A DNA stretch of 64,000 nt from Streptomyces cinereus (GCA_014647715.1 BMPS01000003.1:62001-126000), one strand, 5' to 3'. Numbered from the stretch's first letter, positions 34,701-43,869 are shown. Numbers and translations are program-made. The notes: a model not told the origin generated them from the letters alone.

Positions 34701-35507
34701 TTCATGCTCAAGCTTATGGATTTGGTGCGTGTAGGCGTCAAGGTTTTGTCGCCATAGCTTATCAGACTCGATTTTAGTCAAGGCGGTTTTGGTTTCATTA
34801 ACGATGTCCACTAGAGCGTTTTTTTGTGAGGTTAGGCTTTGTACTTCTTCATCAGATAACACCGTCATGCCTGATAAGCGATCGGTAAGCGTCTTAAGTT
34901 CAGCGTCTGATTGGGTTTTAAACTCGTGTACTTTTTTTGAGATATCGCCATAGATTTCAGTGCCGGTGATTTCTTCGAGCAGATTGGAGCGCTCATCGCT
35001 ATTGGCTTGCAAAAAAGCGGCAAAACTGCCTTGCGCTAGTAGCATGGCACGGGTAAAACGGTCAAAATCCATGCCGGTGAATTCAGCGACCAGTTTTCTA
35101 GTTTTTCTGGTTTGGGTTTCAAGCGGTGGTAAATCTGTAGCATCATCGGTAAAAGGGGCGATTTCGTGCGTCGGCGATTGCAAATTGCCTTCAGGGTTTT
35201 TTCTGGCGCGCTTTTGTAGCCAAGTACAGCGATAACTGCCACTTTTGGTGGCAAAAATTACTTCGCTTCGACATTCGCCGGTATGGCGTGACATGAGGTC
35301 ATTTTTGCTTTGGGTAATCTCGCCCAAGCGTGGCGTCGCACCGTATAAGGCAAGACAAATGGCATCTAAAATGGTGCTTTTACCCGCCCCTGTCGAGCCT
35401 GTGATGGCAAAAATACCTTCATCAGCATAGGCGGCATGACGAAAGTCAATTTCCCATTCGCCTTGCAATGAATTAAGGTTTTGAAAGCGAAGCTTTAAGA
35501 TTCTCAT
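31722..35507 (-). CDS. sbcC: Exonuclease SbcC (Rad50-like SMC ATPase)
   Basis: ATPase subunit of the SbcCD nuclease that cuts hairpins and processes DNA ends. The 1261-residue protein has an N-terminal Walker A (GSTGAGKSTILDAI), two long Gln-rich coiled coils and a central zinc hook CPLCGSTSHP. C-terminally it has the ABC signature LSGGESFIISLSLALGLSN and Walker B LFLDEGFGTLD. Its start overlaps the sbcD stop by 4 bp, implying translational coupling. The coiled coils are unusually Gln- and Leu-rich, but the length is typical. The 31509-31721 gap holds a 10-bp tandem repeat (GCTTAATTT) and no gene. Confidence 0.97.
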   Translation of the reverse strand: MRILKLRFQNLNSLQGEWEIDFRHAAYADEGIFAITGSTGAGKSTILDAICLALYGATPRLGEITQSKNDLMSRHTGECRSEVIFATKSGSYRCTWLQKRARKNPEGNLQSPTHEIAPFTDDATDLPPLETQTRKTRKLVAEFTGMDFDRFTRAMLLAQGSFAAFLQANSDERSNLLEEITGTEIYGDISKKVHEFKTQSDAELKTLTDRLSGMTVLSDEEVQSLTSQKNALVDIVNETKTALTKIESDKLWRQNLDAYTHQIHKLEHEARDLAEQESQFAPQKTRLQRALKALEVSGDIKKLDYQRDLLTAQLSELASYQYQLPTAERNYQLAQKNQDERQVKAQQTENDWQQAQPLLNQVRKLDTTLGQKNQYAQDIAQQLSQLSEQLAHNAQSIDSQQQQLVSQQVDREQLTQAQQQIPQATTLPQTLVSLTQLQETSQALSEQAQALVNEQQQLQGDFQHNEQQASALQSQLTQLQSQISQHRQNLESQTSHLYHLTQGQSAAALRQQVETYWQTGQQLAAMQSDVQTWQTNLQHYQQFAQQLAEGQTQLAQIASQRLTSEQQQQAAEQTAELLNRNLILLAKIQDLTEERDKLRHGEPCPLCGSTSHPFATHQPYTPDDTEQQLAIAKQRLDDINRQLQQLLLEEHALTNNQQQLNEHLQHLQAHNQRLLNQLQLASQHLIHAQPVQHAIEALASVITPNGDNDIDDQALQRLATIIQTQQTNNQQSLAALQDSLTQIEAVQSEQQQTQQRLATLTEQYNDALQQQTLLQNQQQHRQDRIRDIDAQQLVIADKQHQVMQRIDKLLMPFATRDRTFSFDITQDVNAQLNQHIDTLAQLLQRYQGLETKLSHINEAITGIEQALTRLVADQHHLTQNQRQVRQRQQTLAQEISELQAQRYALFGEQAVDIVSHALIQAKNQALQDYQTSQTAFHEQLSQLQILQQQIASLTTSTTQLKTAQQTLQADIQQRFATLGFVDEADYRAAVLVDTERERLQQLANQLHDSQQRNHNLLSEAKRIQQQLLNHPQTALSVEQLLDALEQLQQQFSEQQKQLGAVEQQLAANEALKQNQQQLLDAINQQRNHTEEWKVLHQLIGSSDGKKFRNFAQGLTFNIMVAHANEQLKKMSDRYLLIADSEQPLMLNVMDNYQGGQIRTSKNLSGGESFIISLSLALGLSNMASHRMQVDSLFLDEGFGTLDEEALDVALDTLTNLQQSGKLIGVISHIQALKDRISSQIQVVPQTGGISKIIGAGITKLS

Positions 35508-37024
35508 TGCTGCCCCCCTTGCAAGCTTTCAAGCACTTCAGTATATCTTGACCATAGCATGGGTTTTTGCTCTTCTAGCACTTGATGGGCAATTAGGCAG
35601 CGTTCAAATACTTGTGTCGGGTTTAACTCTTCAAGTGACTCATCCATGCGCTGGCTTTGCATCACCTGATCGCGTTTTTGCTGATTTTTGATGCGTAGTA
35701 CTTCAAGCCTAGAGTCTTTAACCAGTTCTGCAATTTTTTCTGATAAATCACCCACGACTTCTTGCCCGTCATACACCACTTCAAGCCAAACCGATTGTTG
35801 GGATTTTTTTAGGCTGTGTAAGCTGGTTTTGATGGTTTGCCAATCGCCTTTGAGCGTTTGTATGGGTTGGAACACAGGAACAGGCAGTGATTGCAGGAGG
35901 GTAGTATCGCTAAGCTTGGCTACATTGTAAGGTTGCCCAATAATTTGCCTACTGAGATGTTCACCGGGTTTATCATACGCTTCATAGTTCGCTTGTACAT
36001 CAGCCTCTGCGTTAATCCCAGCCTCTGCATTTATCGCGTCAAGCATGGATGATTCAGGCAACTCTTCATCCGCAAATAAATCCATCGACGTATGGCTCAC
36101 CCTTTTGCGTTTTTTGACAGGGGTTGGTGCAGAGACAAGCGGTTTTTTTTGAATGGTTAAAGTTTGTAATGGCTGAGACAGTAAGTTAGGGTTGGCATCA
36201 AATCGCAGCAAATGCACTTGTTTTTGCTGGCGACTTTCACCAAAGCCCATGGCAATCGGTGAGCCAGCGTAACGGATGTGTGGTTGCCCGCCAACCACTT
36301 GCGGGATATGTAAATGCCCAAGCGCTACATAGTCAATCTGTGGGTGAAAAATCTCGGCACCGATACTACCAAGTGACCCGACATACAAATCACGCACTCC
36401 ATCGCCCTCCATCGTTTGCCCGCCCACAGTAAATAAATGTCCTGTTGCCACAATCGGAATGCTACGCTTATATTTAGCTTTGAGCTGCGCTTGTTGCGCA
36501 ATCGCAATATCGGCAATCTGTGCATAATGGGCTTTGATGCCTTGGGCAAGTTTTCGTTCTTTATCATCAAGGCGTTCGCCATGCCCGACGGTTCGTACAT
36601 CACGGTCACGCAAGTAGGGCACTGCCATGACAATAAGTTCAGGTTGCCCTGCTTTATCTGATAACGTAATCACTTCATCAGTCGGCGTATCTGTCATACT
36701 ACCGATGATATGGATGTTAAAGGATTTGAGTAGCTGTTTGGGCGCCTCCAAAAAACTGGCTGAATCATGGTTGCCCGCTACGATAATCACATGGCGGCAA
36801 TCGGTATCGCAAACTTGACTTAAAAAATCATAATATAAATTTTGCGCTTGATTGCTGGGCGCGGTGGTATCAAAAATATCCCCTGCAATCAATAGCACAT
36901 CGACTTTTTGCTCACGCAGCGTCTGTAACTGCCAGTCTAAAAACTGCTTAAATTCATCGTAGCGTGGCTTACCATAAAGCCTACGCCCCAAATGCCAATC
37001 TGATGTATGTAATAAAGTGAGCAT
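35504..37024 (-). CDS. sbcD: Exonuclease SbcD (Mre11-like)
   Basis: Manganese-dependent nuclease subunit of SbcCD. Phosphoesterase motifs are in order: TSDWHLGR, GDIFDT, AGNHDS, TGHLF and LGHLHIPQ. At 506 residues it exceeds E. coli SbcD (400), mainly through an insertion around residues 285-345 with Pro/Lys and acidic Ala-rich sequence. It begins 6 bp after the oxyR stop and overlaps sbcC by 4 bp, so oxyR-sbcD-sbcC probably form one transcript. That would tie oxidative-stress sensing to end processing. Confidence 0.96.
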   Translation of the reverse strand: MLTLLHTSDWHLGRRLYGKPRYDEFKQFLDWQLQTLREQKVDVLLIAGDIFDTTAPSNQAQNLYYDFLSQVCDTDCRHVIIVAGNHDSASFLEAPKQLLKSFNIHIIGSMTDTPTDEVITLSDKAGQPELIVMAVPYLRDRDVRTVGHGERLDDKERKLAQGIKAHYAQIADIAIAQQAQLKAKYKRSIPIVATGHLFTVGGQTMEGDGVRDLYVGSLGSIGAEIFHPQIDYVALGHLHIPQVVGGQPHIRYAGSPIAMGFGESRQQKQVHLLRFDANPNLLSQPLQTLTIQKKPLVSAPTPVKKRKRVSHTSMDLFADEELPESSMLDAINAEAGINAEADVQANYEAYDKPGEHLSRQIIGQPYNVAKLSDTTLLQSLPVPVFQPIQTLKGDWQTIKTSLHSLKKSQQSVWLEVVYDGQEVVGDLSEKIAELVKDSRLEVLRIKNQQKRDQVMQSQRMDESLEELNPTQVFERCLIAHQVLEEQKPMLWSRYTEVLESLQGGQQ

Positions 37025-37030
37025 AAAAAA

Positions 37031-37996
37031 TTATGCCTCTGTGGTGGGCTTCGCTGAAGTCATGGACTCAGAGTCTGCGATGGCTGGCGCAGACGCCAAT
37101 TCACTATCGTGTAACCCTTGGGCAAACAAGCGACCCAATAGATTAACATCATCGACCCGCGCATAGTTGAGACGGGTAACAAACGCCAAGCGGCGATGCG
37201 GACCGGCTTCATTGAGCGGCACTAACGACACATTGGCAGTCTGCTGGCGCACTTGCCCAGCTGCCATTTGCGGCACTAGCGTGGTGCCCATACCGCTGAT
37301 AGCCATTTGAATTAACGTATGTAGGCTTGCTTCACTAAAGGCGTGTTTGACGCGGCTTTTATCGAGGTGACACACCGATAGTGCATGATCGGTCAAACAA
37401 TGTCCTTCGCCTAGCAGCATTAAGTTACTGTTGGCTAACTCATCGGCATTGATGCTAGGTAAGTTGGCATGTTTACTGTCTTTAGCAAATACCGCCAAAA
37501 ACGTCTCTGACCAAAACTCAAATGATAACAAGCCGTCAGTATTGTAAGGTAGCGCAATAATGGCGGTATCAATCGCGCCATAACGGACTTTTTCAAGCAG
37601 TCGCTCAGTTTGTTCTTCTACCACATTGAGCTGAAATTGTGGGAATTGTTGGCGCAGTAGCGGCAATACCTTGGGTAGCAAAAACGGCGCAATCGTTGGG
37701 ATGATACCAATCGTCATCGGGTAGGCGAGTGGGGTTTGGTGCGTCTGGGCGCGGGTCACCAAATCATTGACTTCGGCAAATATCCGCGTGGCTCGCTCAA
37801 GAATTTCCTCCCCAATCGGGGTGATTAGCACTTGCTTGTTGTTACGCTCAAAAATTTGGGTATCAAGCTGTTTTTCCAGCTCTGCAATCCCTAAGCTTAA
37901 AGCAGATTGTGAGATATTACACTCTTCTGCTGCCCGTTTAAAATGCTTGTATTTGGCAACTGCCAATGCAAATTCTAATTGTCGTAATGTAATCAT
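37031..37996 (-). CDS. oxyR: Hydrogen peroxide sensor OxyR
   Basis: LysR-type regulator of 321 residues. The HTH is at residues 1-60 (ITLRQLEFALAVAKYKHFKRAAEECNIS is the N-terminal pattern). Redox cysteines C200 and C209 sit in GEGHCLTDHALSVC, matching E. coli C199/C208. These form the disulfide that switches OxyR on. Start chosen at ATG 37996, giving the standard N-terminus; an upstream frame to 38029 is not needed. ahpC is divergent 571 bp away, a typical OxyR target. Downstream sbcDC are closely spaced. A C-terminal tail of about 20 extra residues is Ser/Ala/Glu-rich. Confidence 0.93.
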   Translation of the reverse strand: MITLRQLEFALAVAKYKHFKRAAEECNISQSALSLGIAELEKQLDTQIFERNNKQVLITPIGEEILERATRIFAEVNDLVTRAQTHQTPLAYPMTIGIIPTIAPFLLPKVLPLLRQQFPQFQLNVVEEQTERLLEKVRYGAIDTAIIALPYNTDGLLSFEFWSETFLAVFAKDSKHANLPSINADELANSNLMLLGEGHCLTDHALSVCHLDKSRVKHAFSEASLHTLIQMAISGMGTTLVPQMAAGQVRQQTANVSLVPLNEAGPHRRLAFVTRLNYARVDDVNLLGRLFAQGLHDSELASAPAIADSESMTSAKPTTEA

Positions 37997-38567
37997 GGTT
38001 TGAATTTTAACCTTTAAAATAGCGTACAATCTTCGCTAACGCGTTTTAGTTAAAGATAAATAAAAAGATAAAAAGGTAAAAAAACTGACGGCTACCCTAG
38101 CAAACAACACGTAAAAGATGCATGCTAAAAACTTCAATGAACCGAATCATTTCAAATTTAGTTTACCATTTTTGTGTGCTTTTACGAGGGGAATCTTTTT
38201 TAATCTATCATTAATTTGGTTTTGGTATTGAATTCATTATCGAGCCTTTCAAAATAATTACAAGATAGCCTAAAGATTGAAACTACAAGACATAACTAGC
38301 AAGGTTAATTTAAAAAATTAATCAATCAATTAAAAACTTTAAACTAGACTGAATCTTAAATTGTACTAAGATAGACCCATCGATAACAACGTTTGATGAT
38401 TAAAAAACAGCAACCGACTATAGCCTAACAAGCTAGAAGCCTAAAAAGCTAGGTTGCCAATGACATCAAATTTGTGTTATCAATATAGCACTCACTGATT
38501 TGGCTTTGTCAATTGGTGATGTTGCTAAATTTTTAACCACAACAATAGCTTATATAAGGAAAAATCC
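37997..38567. other. Divergent oxyR-ahpC intergenic region
   Basis: 571 bp without a gene. It must carry the oxyR and ahpC promoters. I could not find a convincing four-part OxyR site (ATAG-N7-CTAT repeats) by eye. The clearest structure is the direct repeat at 38422-38452. Confidence 0.6.
38422..38452 (+). repeat. Direct repeat upstream of ahpC
   Basis: AGCCTAACAAGCTAG (38422-38436) and AGCCTAAAAAGCTAG (38438-38452), a 16-bp period with one difference, about 116 bp before ahpC. It could be a pair of regulator half-sites. Confidence 0.7.
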
Positions 38568-39134
38568 ATGGCTGCAATTATCAACCAAACCATTCCAGAA
38601 TTCAAAACCCAAGCATTTGTGAATGGTGAATTCAAAGAAATCTCATCTGATGACGTTAAAGGCAAATGGGCAGTATTTTTCTTCTACCCACATGACTTTA
38701 CCTTTGTTTGCCCAACTGAACTTGAAGACATGGCAGACCATTACGAAGAAATCAAAGCATTAGGCGCGGAAGTGTATGCGGTATCGACAGACACCCATTT
38801 TGTACACAAAGCATGGGCAGATGCGTCACCTGCAATCGCTAAAGTAAAATACCCAATGCTTGGCGATGGTACTGGTAAAATCACTCGCGGCTTCAACGTG
38901 ATGATTGAAGAAGACAACGCTGCGCTTCGTGGTACTTTCTTGGTAGACCCAGACGGTAAAATCAAAGTGGCAGAAATTCATGACTTAGGTATCGGTCGTT
39001 CTGCCAAAGACTTAATCCGTAAAATCCAAGCCGCTCAATACGTGCGTGACAACGACGGTGAAGTATGTCCAGCGGCATGGGAAAAAGGTAAAGAAACCTT
39101 AAAACCAAGCCTAGATTTAGTGGGTAAAATCTAA
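38568..39134 (+). CDS. ahpC: Alkyl hydroperoxide reductase peroxiredoxin AhpC
   Basis: Typical 2-Cys peroxiredoxin of 188 residues that reduces H2O2 and organic peroxides with electrons from AhpF. The peroxidatic cysteine C48 is in DFTFVCPTE and the resolving cysteine C167 in GEVCPAAW. The SD (AAGGAAAAATCC) is well placed before ATG 38568. It diverges from oxyR and is followed by a strong terminator. ahpF lies 2 kb away, not adjacent. Confidence 0.97.
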   Translation: MAAIINQTIPEFKTQAFVNGEFKEISSDDVKGKWAVFFFYPHDFTFVCPTELEDMADHYEEIKALGAEVYAVSTDTHFVHKAWADASPAIAKVKYPMLGDGTGKITRGFNVMIEEDNAALRGTFLVDPDGKIKVAEIHDLGIGRSAKDLIRKIQAAQYVRDNDGEVCPAAWEKGKETLKPSLDLVGKI

Positions 39135-39177
39135 TCTTTCTTGTCTATTTTTATTGACTGACAATTAGATAAAATTA

Positions 39178-39210
39178 AAAACCTCAAATTGAAAGATTTG
39201 GGGTTTTTTT
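39178..39210 (+). terminator. ahpC terminator
   Basis: AAAACCTCAAAT (39178-39189) pairs with ATTTGGGGTTTT (39196-39207), 6-nt loop, ending in a T-run. One T-G pair. Confidence 0.88.
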
Positions 39211-39270
39211 ATTCAACTACTGTGGTTAACAATGATAAAATCAGCTTCTTTGAAGTTTGAGAAAATAACC

Positions 39271-40488
39271 ATGGATAGCGCACAAACCACCCACCAAACT
39301 GGCAGTCAGACCACAAGTAGCCATCACGCCTTGCTGTGGGCAGGGGCAGCGGTGTCAATCGCTGAGATTTTGACGGGCACCTACCTTGCGCCGTTGGGGT
39401 GGGAGCGCGGCTTGTTAGCCATCGTCATTGGGCATATGATAGGTGGGGTGCTATTTTTTTTAGTCGGCTATATTGGGGCAACCCAACGCAAAAGTGCCAT
39501 GGAAACAGTGAAGGGTAGTTTTGGTTTTCAAGGTGGGATGCTTTTTGCTTTGCTAAATCTTGTGCAATTGGTCGGTTGGACAGCCATCATGATTTATGAT
39601 GGGGCATTGGCGGTCAATGGGATTTGGGCTATCGGACAAGCGGCCTGGTGTGGCGTGATTGGTGCGCTGATTGTGCTGTGGCTATGGATGGGCAACCGCT
39701 TCTTTGGCAAAATTAATGCGTTGGCCGTAGCTGGGTTATTTATGTTAACGCTTATTTTGTCGTATAAAATATTTGAATTGAGCACGGGACATGCGGCAGC
39801 GACAAAAGACATGGCAGCAGCGATGAGCTTTGGGGCAGCGGTGGAGCTCGCGGTCATTATGCCATTATCATGGTTGCCACTGGTGAGTGATTATACTCGC
39901 CATGCGCAAAAACCTTTGCAAGCGACGCTTGTGAGCACCGTGAGCTATGGGGTGATGAGTGCGTGGATGTATGCGATTGGACTGGGCATGGCGTTGTATA
40001 CCCAAACGTCGGATTTTGCCCAAATGCTGTTACAGCTTGGATTGGGCGTGACAGGGTTATTGTTGATTGTGCTCGCGACGGTGACAACCACATTTTTGGA
40101 TGCGTACTCGGCAGGCGTGTCGGGTGTCTCACTGTGGAAAAAACTCCCAGAAAAAGGCTTGGCAATTGGCATTACCCTCATCTGTACCATCGCAGCGATG
40201 CTGTTTCCCATGGATGATATCACTGAATTTTTATACTTTTTAGGCTCGGTGTTTGCGCCAATGGCAGCCATTCAAATTGTGGACTTTTTTATTTTAAAAA
40301 ATACCGGTATCAAACAGCGTTTTAATGTCAAAAATTTGCTTGTCTGGGCGATTGGTTTTTGCTTGTACCGTTATTGGCTTGCCCATCCACTCGATATCGG
40401 GAATACCTTGCCGGTGATTATGGTGACGATGCTATTATGCTTCTTGGTTAATATATTCACAAAAAATAATGCCGTCAGCCACGCTTAA
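39271..40488 (+). CDS. cytX: NCS1-family transporter CytX, putative hydroxymethylpyrimidine permease
   Basis: Inner-membrane permease of 405 residues with about 12 hydrophobic segments. SIAEILTGTYLAPLGWERG and PLSWLPLVSDYTRHA fit the CytX branch of the nucleobase:cation symporter-1 family, linked to thiamine precursor (HMP) uptake. Start chosen at ATG 39271, preceded by GAGA; the ATG at 39232 follows the ahpC terminator closely and lacks an SD. No TPP riboswitch can be fitted in the short upstream gap. The substrate is inferred from family knowledge. Confidence 0.82.
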   Translation: MDSAQTTHQTGSQTTSSHHALLWAGAAVSIAEILTGTYLAPLGWERGLLAIVIGHMIGGVLFFLVGYIGATQRKSAMETVKGSFGFQGGMLFALLNLVQLVGWTAIMIYDGALAVNGIWAIGQAAWCGVIGALIVLWLWMGNRFFGKINALAVAGLFMLTLILSYKIFELSTGHAAATKDMAAAMSFGAAVELAVIMPLSWLPLVSDYTRHAQKPLQATLVSTVSYGVMSAWMYAIGLGMALYTQTSDFAQMLLQLGLGVTGLLLIVLATVTTTFLDAYSAGVSGVSLWKKLPEKGLAIGITLICTIAAMLFPMDDITEFLYFLGSVFAPMAAIQIVDFFILKNTGIKQRFNVKNLLVWAIGFCLYRYWLAHPLDIGNTLPVIMVTMLLCFLVNIFTKNNAVSHA

Positions 40489-40567
40489 ACCAATTTTTTT
40501 ACAGTCCAATTTTTTTCATAGTAGGGTTGATTGGTTGATTTAAGCCTTACACTTGCTATCAATAGCA

Positions 40568-40595
40568 AAAGCCCTGTCACAGAGAACAGGGCTTT
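40568..40595. terminator. Bidirectional terminator between cytX and the YdcH-like gene
   Basis: AAAGCCCTGT (40568-40577) and ACAGGGCTTT (40586-40595), perfect 10-bp stem, 8-nt loop, between convergent genes. The T-runs are short. Confidence 0.8.
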
Positions 40596-40624
40596 AATCA
40601 ATAAAATCGAATTTAGCTTAGAAC

Positions 40625-40849
40625 TTATTTATGTTTATTGTCTTCTAAGATTTTGTAGATTTCATCTTTTAATTGCAGTTTTTGTTTTTTTAATGCTTCA
40701 ATTTCGTCGTCACGGCTGCCTGCTGCAACAGGATCTTTTTCTAGGTTAATGATTTGAGCATCTAATTCGTTGTGTTTATCAAATAATTTTTCAAAGTGTT
40801 TATCAGAAGTTTTTAGTTTGCTAATAAGTTCGCGATGTTCTGGAAACAT
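40625..40849 (-). CDS. YdcH/DUF465 family small protein
   Basis: Helical 74-residue protein typical of the DUF465 family: MFPEHRELISKLKTSD, then HFEKLFDKHNELDAQI and a basic, coiled-coil end with ALKKQKLQLKDEI. Function unknown; family members are short coiled coils. Start chosen at ATG 40849, preceded closely by GGAAAGGAC; codons further upstream to 40951 look like promoter DNA. Confidence 0.88.
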   Translation of the reverse strand: MFPEHRELISKLKTSDKHFEKLFDKHNELDAQIINLEKDPVAAGSRDDEIEALKKQKLQLKDEIYKILEDNKHK

Positions 40850-41186
40850 AGTCCTTTCCTTTTTTTGGTTGTATGTAAAAAATAATGCAAAGGGGTCAAT
40901 ACATAAGACAAATTTGATTGAGTTGGTATATTGCATTTGTCTTATTAGCATTGTAACGAAAAATTGTAGGGTTGACTATACGCTAATCGGTAACAATTGG
41001 TGAGGGGAAAAAGCCATACCATCAATGGATTGAGGCAATTTATGTATTAATATTTTGTTATATAAAATAATAAACGTTTTGTTTTTTAAAACATAGCTAT
41101 CAACTTTCTCACATTGTCAAAGCCCACAAAAATCACAATAATAAGGTTAACAAAATGACTTACCCAATAACTAGAAGGAAAATACT
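40850..41186. other. Divergent region between the YdcH-like gene and ahpF
   Basis: 337 bp, A+T-rich, with the promoters of both genes. I find no gene and no clear OxyR site; only short A/T runs near 41050-41100. Confidence 0.5.
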
Positions 41187-42770
41187 ATGTTAGATCAAGG
41201 TCTATTAGATGCAGTGAAAAGTTATAGCGAACGTATGACTCGCCCGATTGAGTTTGTGTTGGGTGAGGGTGAACATGAACAGCGCGCTGAACTGGTGGAT
41301 TTTTTGACCCAAATTGCAGGAACCACTGACAAGATTAGTTTGAGTCAACAATTTGACGCCAATCTATCACCGATGAGTTTTAAAATCCGTAGCCAAGAAA
41401 AAGATACGGGTATCATCTTTAGTGGTATTCCAGGTGGTCACGAGTTTACCTCGTTGATTTTGGCGATTTTACAATCAGGTGGTAGTGAACTCAAACTTGA
41501 CCCAGGTATTCAAAATATCATTCAGGCGATTAAACAGCCGCTAAAATTTGAAACTTTCGTCTCATTGTCTTGCCACAACTGTCCTGACGTGGTGCAAGCG
41601 CTAAACCAATTTGCGTTACTCAATGACAACATCAGCAATGAAATGATTGATGGTGGTGTGTTCCAAGACATGATTAACGAGCGCAATATCCAAGGCGTAC
41701 CTGCGGTATATTTAAATGGCAAACCTTTTGCCAATGGTAAAATTGACACTGCCAAACTCATTGGGAAACTGCAACAGCAATATCCAGATTTGATGAGTGG
41801 TGCCGCAGCAGCCGAACAGCTTGAGCAGCAAGATGTAACCATCATCGGTGGCGGACCTGCGGGTGTGGCGGCAGCCATTTATGTGGCACGTAAAGGGTTA
41901 AAAGTGACCATGGTAGCTGATCGTATCGGTGGGCAAGTGAAAGATACCCAAGATATCGAAAACTTGATTTCAATCCCATTGACCAATGGTAACGAATTAT
42001 CTGCCAATTTTGTCAAACATATCACCGCTTATAGTATCACGGTCAAAGAAATGGTAAGCGTGACATCCATCACCGAAAATTCTGCACAAATGAATGAGCA
42101 AGGCGAGGATAAGCCAACCTACCAAATCACGCTTAATACCGGTGAAAGTTTCGCCACTCGTGCGATTATCGTCGCCACGGGGGCAAAATGGCGTAAGCTT
42201 AATATCAAAGGTGAAGATGAAAATATCGGTAGTGGCGTCGCATACTGTCCGCACTGTGATGGTCCTTTCTTTAAAGGCAAAGACGTGGCAGTTGTGGGCG
42301 GCGGTAACTCAGGGATTGAAGCGGCAATTGACTTGGCAGGCATTGTCAAACACGTGACCGTGTTAGAATTTGCTGACACGCTCAAAGCAGACCAAGTATT
42401 GATTAATAAAGCCAAAGAGCGCGATAATATCGATATCATGACGAGTGTAGCGAGCCAAGAAGTCAAAGCAACCGATGGTAAAGTCAGTTCGCTAATTTAC
42501 CAAGACCGTACCACCGGTGAAAACAAAGAATTGCCAGTATCTGCTATCTTTGTGCAAATTGGACTGGTGCCAAACTCGGAAGTGGTCAAAGATTTGGTAC
42601 AGGTGACCAAATTTGGTGAAATTGAAATCAATGAGAAATGCCAAACCAACAAACCCGGGATTTTTGCCTGTGGTGATGTGACTACCGTGCCATTTAAGCA
42701 AATTAATATTGCGATGGGCGAAGGTAGTAAAGCGGCACTCAGTGCGTTTGAATACCTCATGTTGCAATAA
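41187..42770 (+). CDS. ahpF: Alkyl hydroperoxide reductase subunit F
   Basis: FAD- and NADH-dependent reductase of AhpC, 527 residues. The N-terminal tandem thioredoxin-like domain has CHNC in [12 protein letters not shown]. The flavoprotein domain has [20 protein letters not shown] and the redox CPHC motif in [13 protein letters not shown] second dinucleotide fold ([18 protein letters not shown]) and a C-terminal FACGDVTT complete the family pattern. An AGAAGGAAAATACT SD precedes the ATG. ahpC is 2 kb upstream with its own terminator, so the pair is not an operon here; co-regulation by OxyR is likely but no site was seen. Confidence 0.97.
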   Translation: MLDQGLLDAVKSYSERMTRPIEFVLGEGEHEQRAELVDFLTQIAGTTDKISLSQQFDANLSPMSFKIRSQEKDTGIIFSGIPGGHEFTSLILAILQSGGSELKLDPGIQNIIQAIKQPLKFETFVSLSCHNCPDVVQALNQFALLNDNISNEMIDGGVFQDMINERNIQGVPAVYLNGKPFANGKIDTAKLIGKLQQQYPDLMSGAAAAEQLEQQDVTIIGGGPAGVAAAIYVARKGLKVTMVADRIGGQVKDTQDIENLISIPLTNGNELSANFVKHITAYSITVKEMVSVTSITENSAQMNEQGEDKPTYQITLNTGESFATRAIIVATGAKWRKLNIKGEDENIGSGVAYCPHCDGPFFKGKDVAVVGGGNSGIEAAIDLAGIVKHVTVLEFADTLKADQVLINKAKERDNIDIMTSVASQEVKATDGKVSSLIYQDRTTGENKELPVSAIFVQIGLVPNSEVVKDLVQVTKFGEIEINEKCQTNKPGIFACGDVTTVPFKQINIAMGEGSKAALSAFEYLMLQ

Positions 42771-42790
42771 TTTTTTACTTATTTTTCAAA

Positions 42791-42820
42791 AAAAGCCAAA
42801 CCTTATAGTTTGGCTTTTTT
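42791..42820 (+). terminator. ahpF terminator
   Basis: AAAAGCCAAAC (42791-42801) with GTTTGGCTTTT (42808-42818), 6-nt loop, T-run after it. Strong. Confidence 0.9.
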
Positions 42821-42966
42821 TTGGCGGCTAATTTTTTTTGGCGAGTAACTTTTTTTTGCAGGTAATATGGTGTTGCCTTGTCAGTCTATATTGGCGAGGT
42901 AGGCATACTACCCAAAATCCGCTACAATAACTTGTAAACTATCATAACGATTTAAAGGAATAAATC

Positions 42967-43869
42967 ATGACAACAGCAAATATTTCATCCATCAAGCAGG
43001 TGACGGTAGCCGGCGGCGGCGTACTGGGTTCTCAAATCGCTATGCAAAATGCCTTTTTTGGCTTTAACGTCACAATCTTTGATAAAGAACCCGAAAAGGT
43101 GAAAGAGCGCATCGCAAAACTCATGCCCATCTACGCCAAATTCTATGACAAAAGCCCAGCACAAGCCCAAGTAATCACCGATGCGATTCGCTATGTGACT
43201 GACTTAGGCGAAGCCGTGGCAGAGGCTGATTTGGTGATTGAAGCCCTACCAGAAGTCCTCGATATCAAAAATGAATTTTATAAGGCGCTGGCAAAGGTAG
43301 CCCCAAGTCACACGATTTTTGCCAGTAACAGCTCAACGTTGATTCCTAGCCAAATGGTCGAAGCCACAGGTCGTCCCGATAAATTCTTGGCTTTACACTT
43401 TGCCAACCGTATCTGGGTGAACAACACCGCAGAAGTCATGGGCTCAGCATATACCGACCCGACAGTATTTGACAGCATTGTTGCTTATGCAAAAGCCATT
43501 GGTATGGTGGCGTTACCCCTCAATAAAGAACAGCCTGGCTATATCTTAAATACCCTATTGGTGCCTTTCTTAAATGCCGGTATGCACTTGTATGCCAATG
43601 ATATTGCCGATCCCCATACAGTCGATAAAACCTGGATGATTGGCACAGGCGCACCGATGGGACCGTTTGCCATGATGGATATCGTAGGGGTCAATACCAT
43701 TGTTAATATCAGCCAGCAAAAAGCCAAAACAGGCTCAAAAACTGCCGAGCGATTTATCCAAAAACTGCAAACCGAACTGATTGATAAAGGTCGCACAGGG
43801 TTTGAAGTGGGAAAGGGTTTTTATGATTATCCAAATCCTGCTTATAAAGACCCTGATTTTTTAAAATAA
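42967..43869 (+). CDS. 3-hydroxyacyl-CoA dehydrogenase (3-hydroxybutyryl-CoA type)
   Basis: NAD-dependent dehydrogenase of 300 residues. The N-terminal Rossmann motif is VTVAGGGVLGSQIAMQNA. The catalytic region has IFASNSSTLIPSQM and LHFANRIW, the latter replacing the usual HFFNP-type sequence. The C-terminal domain has PGYILNTLLVPFLNAG and GTGAPMGPFAMMDIVG. It could serve fatty-acid or butyrate metabolism; the sequence alone does not show which. It stands alone with a terminator after it. SD AAAGGAATAAATC before the ATG. Confidence 0.88.
   Translation: MTTANISSIKQVTVAGGGVLGSQIAMQNAFFGFNVTIFDKEPEKVKERIAKLMPIYAKFYDKSPAQAQVITDAIRYVTDLGEAVAEADLVIEALPEVLDIKNEFYKALAKVAPSHTIFASNSSTLIPSQMVEATGRPDKFLALHFANRIWVNNTAEVMGSAYTDPTVFDSIVAYAKAIGMVALPLNKEQPGYILNTLLVPFLNAGMHLYANDIADPHTVDKTWMIGTGAPMGPFAMMDIVGVNTIVNISQQKAKTGSKTAERFIQKLQTELIDKGRTGFEVGKGFYDYPNPAYKDPDFLK

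Noticed and set aside
37997-38567. Classic OxyR four-part site
   Set aside because: Single ATAG or CTAT elements occur, but no pair with the required spacing was convincing by eye.
39211-39270. TPP riboswitch before cytX
   Set aside because: Only about 60 bp lie between the ahpC terminator and the chosen start, too short for a TPP aptamer, and the conserved CUGAGA-type cores are absent.
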